A program made the translations under genes and the position numbers. Positions 60,188 to 64,000 of a stretch of 64,000 nucleotides of DNA are shown here, piece by piece. Source of the stretch: Kluyveromyces lactis. Lineage: Eukaryota; Ascomycota; Saccharomycetes; Saccharomycetales; Saccharomycetaceae. The notes beneath the pieces are model-generated. The model was not told the origin of the DNA. It made no database searches and saw only the letters and a program-made list of their open reading frames with translations. Each line of letters begins with the position of its first letter. The first letter of the stretch is position 1. The stretch is taken from NCBI RefSeq assembly GCF_000002515.2, contig NC_006038.1, positions 992,001-1,056,000 on the forward strand, read 5' to 3'.

Positions 60188-62341
60188 TTACCAATCGTTT
60201 GATTTTAGTTTCAAAACTTCAACAAACTTGGAGTGTTGGTGGTGAAGTGGAGGCAAGTTGAACATCGGTCTAACACAAATAGAGACTACGTCGTCAAATA
60301 GTTCATCAATTAGATTTTTTAGATCATCGCCTGTTTGTTTGAAGTCTGGGAATGCGTTGACTTCCAATAATTTGACTTGATAATCGGAATCAACAAGGAA
60401 ATCGAAGCCAAACGTCTCCAAACTATTCTTCAGTGGGCGGAAATTTAGGCGATCAACATTAACTGCAGCTTTGAACAGTTCAGAAACTGCTTCGTGAATT
60501 TGAGTCCTAATTTCTTCCCTTCTATGCGAAGGAATATCCTTCAAGGCATCAAACTCGATCACAGAATTTGATTTAATATCATCATCCGTTTGCAAGCAAG
60601 TATTAGTCAAATGACAAGCTAATTGCTCAATATCTAAAACGTCATATTCTTCGGTAGGTGGTACAAATTTGTTGGGAGCGAAAAGTGCTAGCATTCTATC
60701 ATAAACAAACACCTGTAGATCGCCACTGCAGGTAACATAACATCTGATATGAAATTTCCTGCCATGTGCTTCACTCAATAAAAGAGGATTGTGTAAGTAT
60801 TCTTGGACGATGAAATGGCGTAATTGAGAAGTGGCCACTTTATTAGTATTCGTCTCAGTGTCCTCATCATCAGTTTCATCTTCTTCAAACGAGTCAAAAA
60901 TAGCTTGTAATTGTTCAATAGTTTTGAATATGCGGATACCTTGACCCTTATCACTCATACTAGGCTTCAAGATCCACCATTTCTCTTTTGATTCAAGCTC
61001 TTGCCTTAATTCCCAGTTTTCATCAAGTGCATCGTCCAAGAACTCTGCGTAATCAACATCTATGTTAAATGATTCTAAAAATGCCCTATTCAAGATCGAT
61101 TCTCTATTTTTAACCACATATGAATGAATTGTATGAGATAAGTAGTGTTTTCTTATTATTGCCTTTCTGTAAATATATGAATTGGCATGGTATAATTGAT
61201 TCGACATTAATTGATCCATATCTAATTGTTCGTAGTCACCGTAATGAAACGTAAGCTTGTCAATGGTTACAGGTAAGCTACGGGATACCGGAACGTTAGG
61301 TAAGTGTTTGCGGAATGAACGGTTCAACGGTCCATAGATATATTCTGTTTCTGGAATGGTCAAAACAATTTGAGCTGGGTCATTCAATTGAAATTCCCCA
61401 TGAAGTTTATTAACGACTTTGAAGGTATGCGATAAAGGAGTGACACTCACATTACCATGTTCAATACACGAACCATCGGTTAGTGATTTTTCCCTTAGCA
61501 TGTTTTCTCTCTGCAATTTAAAGTTAGGTTGCCAGTTGAAAGAAATCGTATGCGATTGATGGCCATCCAAGATATCCTCATTCGACGTCGTTGTATTCGG
61601 AGTCAAGACGGCATCAGAATAGATGGTACACCAGGTGGATTCAAGAATTGGACAATATTTGAATTTAGAGCCTGTCAAATCACGCAATGGGACATTGATG
61701 GAATATACTTTCACTTCGGAGTCCCAGTTTCTGATTAAATAATCGATGACTTCAAAACTCTTAGCACAAACTTGTTCGAAAGTTTCATCATCTACGATCT
61801 TGACACCATCAAAGTACGCCCACGATAGAGCAAATGATTTAACAGATGGGTTTGTAATGTAAGCGTCGATGGCAGCACCCACAGTACCACTGGAGCCGAT
61901 ATAAGGAGCGGACGCATTTCTTCCGACATTAGGACCGGAGATCAGAACATCGAACGTTTCATGAACCAAATGATTCAATCCAATATCACTACAAGTGGCT
62001 GGAGTCCCATCTATTAAACACCATTCGATAAAATTTTCAGGGACCACTGATGTCTCTAGATCTGGAATCGAATAAGATAGCTTATTCAACCTTTTAAATT
62101 GAGGTACGGAAAAGGGACCCAAGAATTCATTAGTCGTTGCATCCGGGTTTGAATATATGAATGATGCAGTTGGATTATGGTTTGCAAAATGTGCCTTACC
62201 AATCCAAGATCTTTGTTGATTTGGGATACAGATATAAATGTCCCAATCTGTGTGCTTGAGAAGATACTGTACGAATATTCTAATATACGGGGAATATTGA
62301 TCACTCAAAGGACCATCATCATTAGTGATCAAAACCTTCAT
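60188..62341 (-). CDS. PBY1: Pby1: SurE-like nucleotidase domain fused to a tubulin-tyrosine-ligase-like ATP-grasp domain
   Basis: The start at 62341 places MKVLITNDDGPLSDQYSPYI, the SurE metal-binding N-terminus, at residue 1; an ATG 78 bp upstream would add unlikely residues. SurE covers about 1-290 (with SGPNVGRNASAPYIGSSGTVGAA). The TTL-like domain covers about 390-717 with WWILKPSMSDKGQGIRIF, FIVQEYLHNPLLL, KFHIRCYVTCSG and VKLLEVNAFPDFKQTG. Yeast Pby1 (753 residues) is found with P-bodies and binds the decapping factors. Activity of either domain is inferred. Confidence 0.93.
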   Translation of the reverse strand: MKVLITNDDGPLSDQYSPYIRIFVQYLLKHTDWDIYICIPNQQRSWIGKAHFANHNPTASFIYSNPDATTNEFLGPFSVPQFKRLNKLSYSIPDLETSVVPENFIEWCLIDGTPATCSDIGLNHLVHETFDVLISGPNVGRNASAPYIGSSGTVGAAIDAYITNPSVKSFALSWAYFDGVKIVDDETFEQVCAKSFEVIDYLIRNWDSEVKVYSINVPLRDLTGSKFKYCPILESTWCTIYSDAVLTPNTTTSNEDILDGHQSHTISFNWQPNFKLQRENMLREKSLTDGSCIEHGNVSVTPLSHTFKVVNKLHGEFQLNDPAQIVLTIPETEYIYGPLNRSFRKHLPNVPVSRSLPVTIDKLTFHYGDYEQLDMDQLMSNQLYHANSYIYRKAIIRKHYLSHTIHSYVVKNRESILNRAFLESFNIDVDYAEFLDDALDENWELRQELESKEKWWILKPSMSDKGQGIRIFKTIEQLQAIFDSFEEDETDDEDTETNTNKVATSQLRHFIVQEYLHNPLLLSEAHGRKFHIRCYVTCSGDLQVFVYDRMLALFAPNKFVPPTEEYDVLDIEQLACHLTNTCLQTDDDIKSNSVIEFDALKDIPSHRREEIRTQIHEAVSELFKAAVNVDRLNFRPLKNSLETFGFDFLVDSDYQVKLLEVNAFPDFKQTGDDLKNLIDELFDDVVSICVRPMFNLPPLHHQHSKFVEVLKLKSNDW

Positions 62342-62621
62342 AGCGGGAAACAGGGTAAAGAAGAGAAGGCGACAGTGGTAGTAGTGTAGTTGTTCTTTCT
62401 CTTGTACCCTGATCTGCACTTGCCTTTCACCTATATCAGACTCCGCTTAAAGATCAATAAGAACTAAAATTATGCTGAAAAGTTAAACAATCTTCCAATC
62501 TTTCAACTCTGATACAAGAAGAGATGATGAAGAAAAAAAAAACACAGAGAGGAAAGAAGACTAGATAGCGGCTGCACGACACCACAGTTAATAAGATACC
62601 AGTCTTCAAGCAAATTAAAAA

Positions 62622-62981
62622 ATGTCATTATTCCTAGACCCATACTCGGCACAAACCGTTGATGAAGAAAAGATTGGGATTGCCAAGGTTCAATTCGATG
62701 CGATGAACACAACGTTCAATACAATGTTACGGACGTGTCTTGAGAAGTGTATACCGCATGACGAGTACGGTGAATCCGATTTGAACAAGGGAGAAATGTG
62801 CTGTATCGATAGATGCGTTGCCAAGATCCATTTGAGCAATAGGCTAATAGGTGGGTTTGCCCAGTCGAGAGGATTCACACCTGAGCGTCATCTACCGTAC
62901 GACAGGTTTGTGGACCAGAAGATAACTGCCAAGACAATAACGACTCCTATACCGACTAGTAAAGAGGAGGAGCAACAATGA
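62622..62981 (+). CDS. TIM12: Mitochondrial small Tim protein Tim12
   Basis: The 119-residue product has twin CX3C motifs (C39/C43 and C61/C65) of the small Tim family. It is close to yeast Tim12 along its length: VQFDAMNTTFN, CLEKCIPHDEYGESDLNKGE, CCIDRCVAKIHLSNRLIGGF. The LIGGF and SRGF segment separates it from Tim10. Tim12 docks the Tim9-Tim10 chaperone on the TIM22 carrier translocase. It diverges from PBY1 with a 280-bp shared promoter. Confidence 0.96.
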   Translation: MSLFLDPYSAQTVDEEKIGIAKVQFDAMNTTFNTMLRTCLEKCIPHDEYGESDLNKGEMCCIDRCVAKIHLSNRLIGGFAQSRGFTPERHLPYDRFVDQKITAKTITTPIPTSKEEEQQ

Positions 62982-63110
62982 GTTGCTAGGGATGTGAATC
63001 GTGTGTATATAAATGAATAGAGTAGAGTAAGTAAGTAATGAACGAAAGGGTAAACCAACGCCACGTGACCATAAAATAGACATTTTTTTTGGAGAACGAT
63101 GAAAAGTATG

Positions 63111-63156
63111 CACTTATTCGTTACCCGGATGTTAACATCCGGGTAACGAATAAGTG
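63111..63156. repeat. 46-bp perfect palindrome with two opposed Reb1-type sites, flanked by CACGTG
   Basis: Both halves of 23 bp are exact reverse complements with no spacer; the left half begins CACTTATTCGTTACCCGG. TTACCCGG is at 63121-63128 and CCGGGTAA at 63139-63146. CACGTG boxes lie outside it at 63062-63067 and 63162-63167. It is 130 bp downstream of TIM12 and may serve a gene beyond the right edge. Confidence 0.9.
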
Positions 63157-63167
63157 TATGTCACGTG

Positions 63168-64000
63168 ACTCTATCTTGCAACTGCTGAGTGCGGATTGCG
63201 GATTGCACCACCCTGCTTTACCCACCCCTCCCACTGGTACCGGCGCCCCCTACTAACGCAACTTCCACCTATGGTATTGGCATCGTTCAAGTTGGTACAA
63301 ATCCCTTACCGCTCACCTTAACCACCACTATAAATCTCACAAATAGCTAACAACAAGCCAACCACTATAACTAAAAAAAACAGAAATAGTACCAAGTTTA
63401 CCATAGTATCAATTTCACCACTATAGCGAAAGGCCTGTTTTTTACCCATAACTAAGGCAGAAACCTAGTATTTGGCCTTTGCTGACTAGCAAATCTCAAA
63501 AGGCTAAGGCACCACTAAATCAGCATCACGAAAAAACCAAAAATGGAATAGAATGGTAGGAGAAACGGAAGTTTTTTGCAAGAATTTCCGTTTTCGGAAA
63601 GACGTGCACATACGCATGGGCTCCCTATAAGTGTGCGTACTATGGGCGGGTTTGACTTAGTCAAACCCGCAGCGGCCCGTTGGGCCGCTGCTCTCAGCCA
63701 GACCGACAGCTTCGCAGTTTCGCACCAAAAGCACCAAATCCAGCGTTCTCCAAGTTTCGCTGGCTGTTTTTCTAAACAACCAGCTAAGCAAAACACATTT
63801 TGTGTGTGTCAATGTCTATTTTGTATGGCTCACAGTATAAAAGTTTCCCACTATTACAGCAAAAATTATAGCCCACTATGCTTCCTTTCCCATACTATTT
63901 ATTATATTTACACAATTGTCATTATCCATTGTTACATGTTTGGATTCTAGCCTTCCTAGATACTGTTTATTATCTTATGCCCTGCCCAATTTTTTTCTCT
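63168..64000. other. Right-edge region without a convincing gene; hairpin-rich
   Basis: The first 130 bp are C-rich (CACCCTGCTTTACCC and following). ACCACTATA-type words recur at about 63326, 63362 and 63418. Several strong inverted repeats lie between 63560 and 63785. A 124-codon ORF (63576-63950) runs through the hairpins and has no recognised motif, so I do not call it. The region is likely the promoter of a gene to the right, or an ncRNA locus. Confidence 0.4.
63646..63690. repeat. Two adjacent GC-rich inverted repeats
   Basis: GCGGGTTTGACT and its complement (63646-63670, one central T) are followed at once by CAGCGGCCC and its complement around GTT (63670-63690). Both arms are exact. 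They could form two consecutive hairpins in DNA or RNA. Confidence 0.85.

Noticed and set aside
63576-63950. 124-codon plus-strand ORF at the right edge
   Set aside because: It runs through exact hairpins and has no recognised motif; codon content looks like non-coding DNA. Kept only as part of the structured region.
1-64000. Transposable elements, LTRs, CRISPR arrays, biosynthetic or toxin systems
   Set aside because: No reverse transcriptase, integrase, transposase, terminal repeats, spaced repeats or toxin-like domains were seen; all large ORFs are standard yeast genes.

Overview
The window is a nuclear chromosome segment of a budding yeast of the Saccharomycetaceae, most likely a Kluyveromyces species (K. 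lactis or a close relative). The genes are almost all intronless and closely packed. Nearly every protein has a one-to-one Saccharomyces cerevisiae counterpart recognisable from its motifs. Neighbouring genes match two S. cerevisiae regions in alternation: MSL1, PRI1, EGH1, RPR2 and MET28 (YIR) interleave with HEM14, PRP22 and PRE1 (YER) and with MDM38, MIM1, PRE6 and a YOL036W homologue (YOL). That pattern is expected of a lineage that split before the whole-genome duplication. Species assignment is inference; no species-specific marker was seen.

Layout, left to right. 1-11.7 kb: the 5' part of a 6-phosphofructo-2-kinase family gene, then SPT6, CTR1, DAM1, SHY1 and MRPS5, all on the minus strand. 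11.7-19.2 kb: an unusually gene-poor stretch holding only a Rox1-like HMG-box gene, with 2.6 kb and 3.7 kb of apparently non-coding DNA on its two sides. 19.2-37.1 kb: AFG3 (with a broken frame in this sequence), BIM1, FAA2, MSL1, HEM14, PRP22, PRE1, PRI1 and EGH1. 37.1-43.6 kb: tRNA-Glu, MDM38, a VLD1-like membrane protein, RPR2, MIM1 and PRE6. 43.6-51.1 kb: a YOL036W homologue, MET28 and SLT2. 51.3-63.0 kb: VPS15, SMK1, a YBR096W homologue, RXT2, PBY1 and TIM12. The last kilobase has no convincing gene but contains a 46-bp perfect palindrome and a hairpin-rich block.

Functional themes are those of ordinary yeast housekeeping. Mitochondrial biogenesis: SHY1, MRPS5, AFG3, HEM14, MDM38, MIM1, TIM12. 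Proteasome: PRE1 and PRE6, each with a perfect TTTGCCACC (PACE/Rpn4) element upstream. RNA processing: MSL1, PRP22, RPR2. Chromatin and transcription: SPT6, RXT2, a Rox1-like factor, MET28. Two MAP kinases, SLT2 (TEY loop) and SMK1 (TNY loop), lie either side of VPS15.

No transposon, retroelement, CRISPR array or prophage was seen, and nothing amounts to a clearly new biological system. The most useful leads are the AFG3 frame break, the palindrome with paired Reb1-type sites flanked by CACGTG, the repeated Reb1-type/CACGTG promoter modules, the large non-coding flanks of the Rox1-like gene, and a possible missed first exon of the VLD1-like gene.
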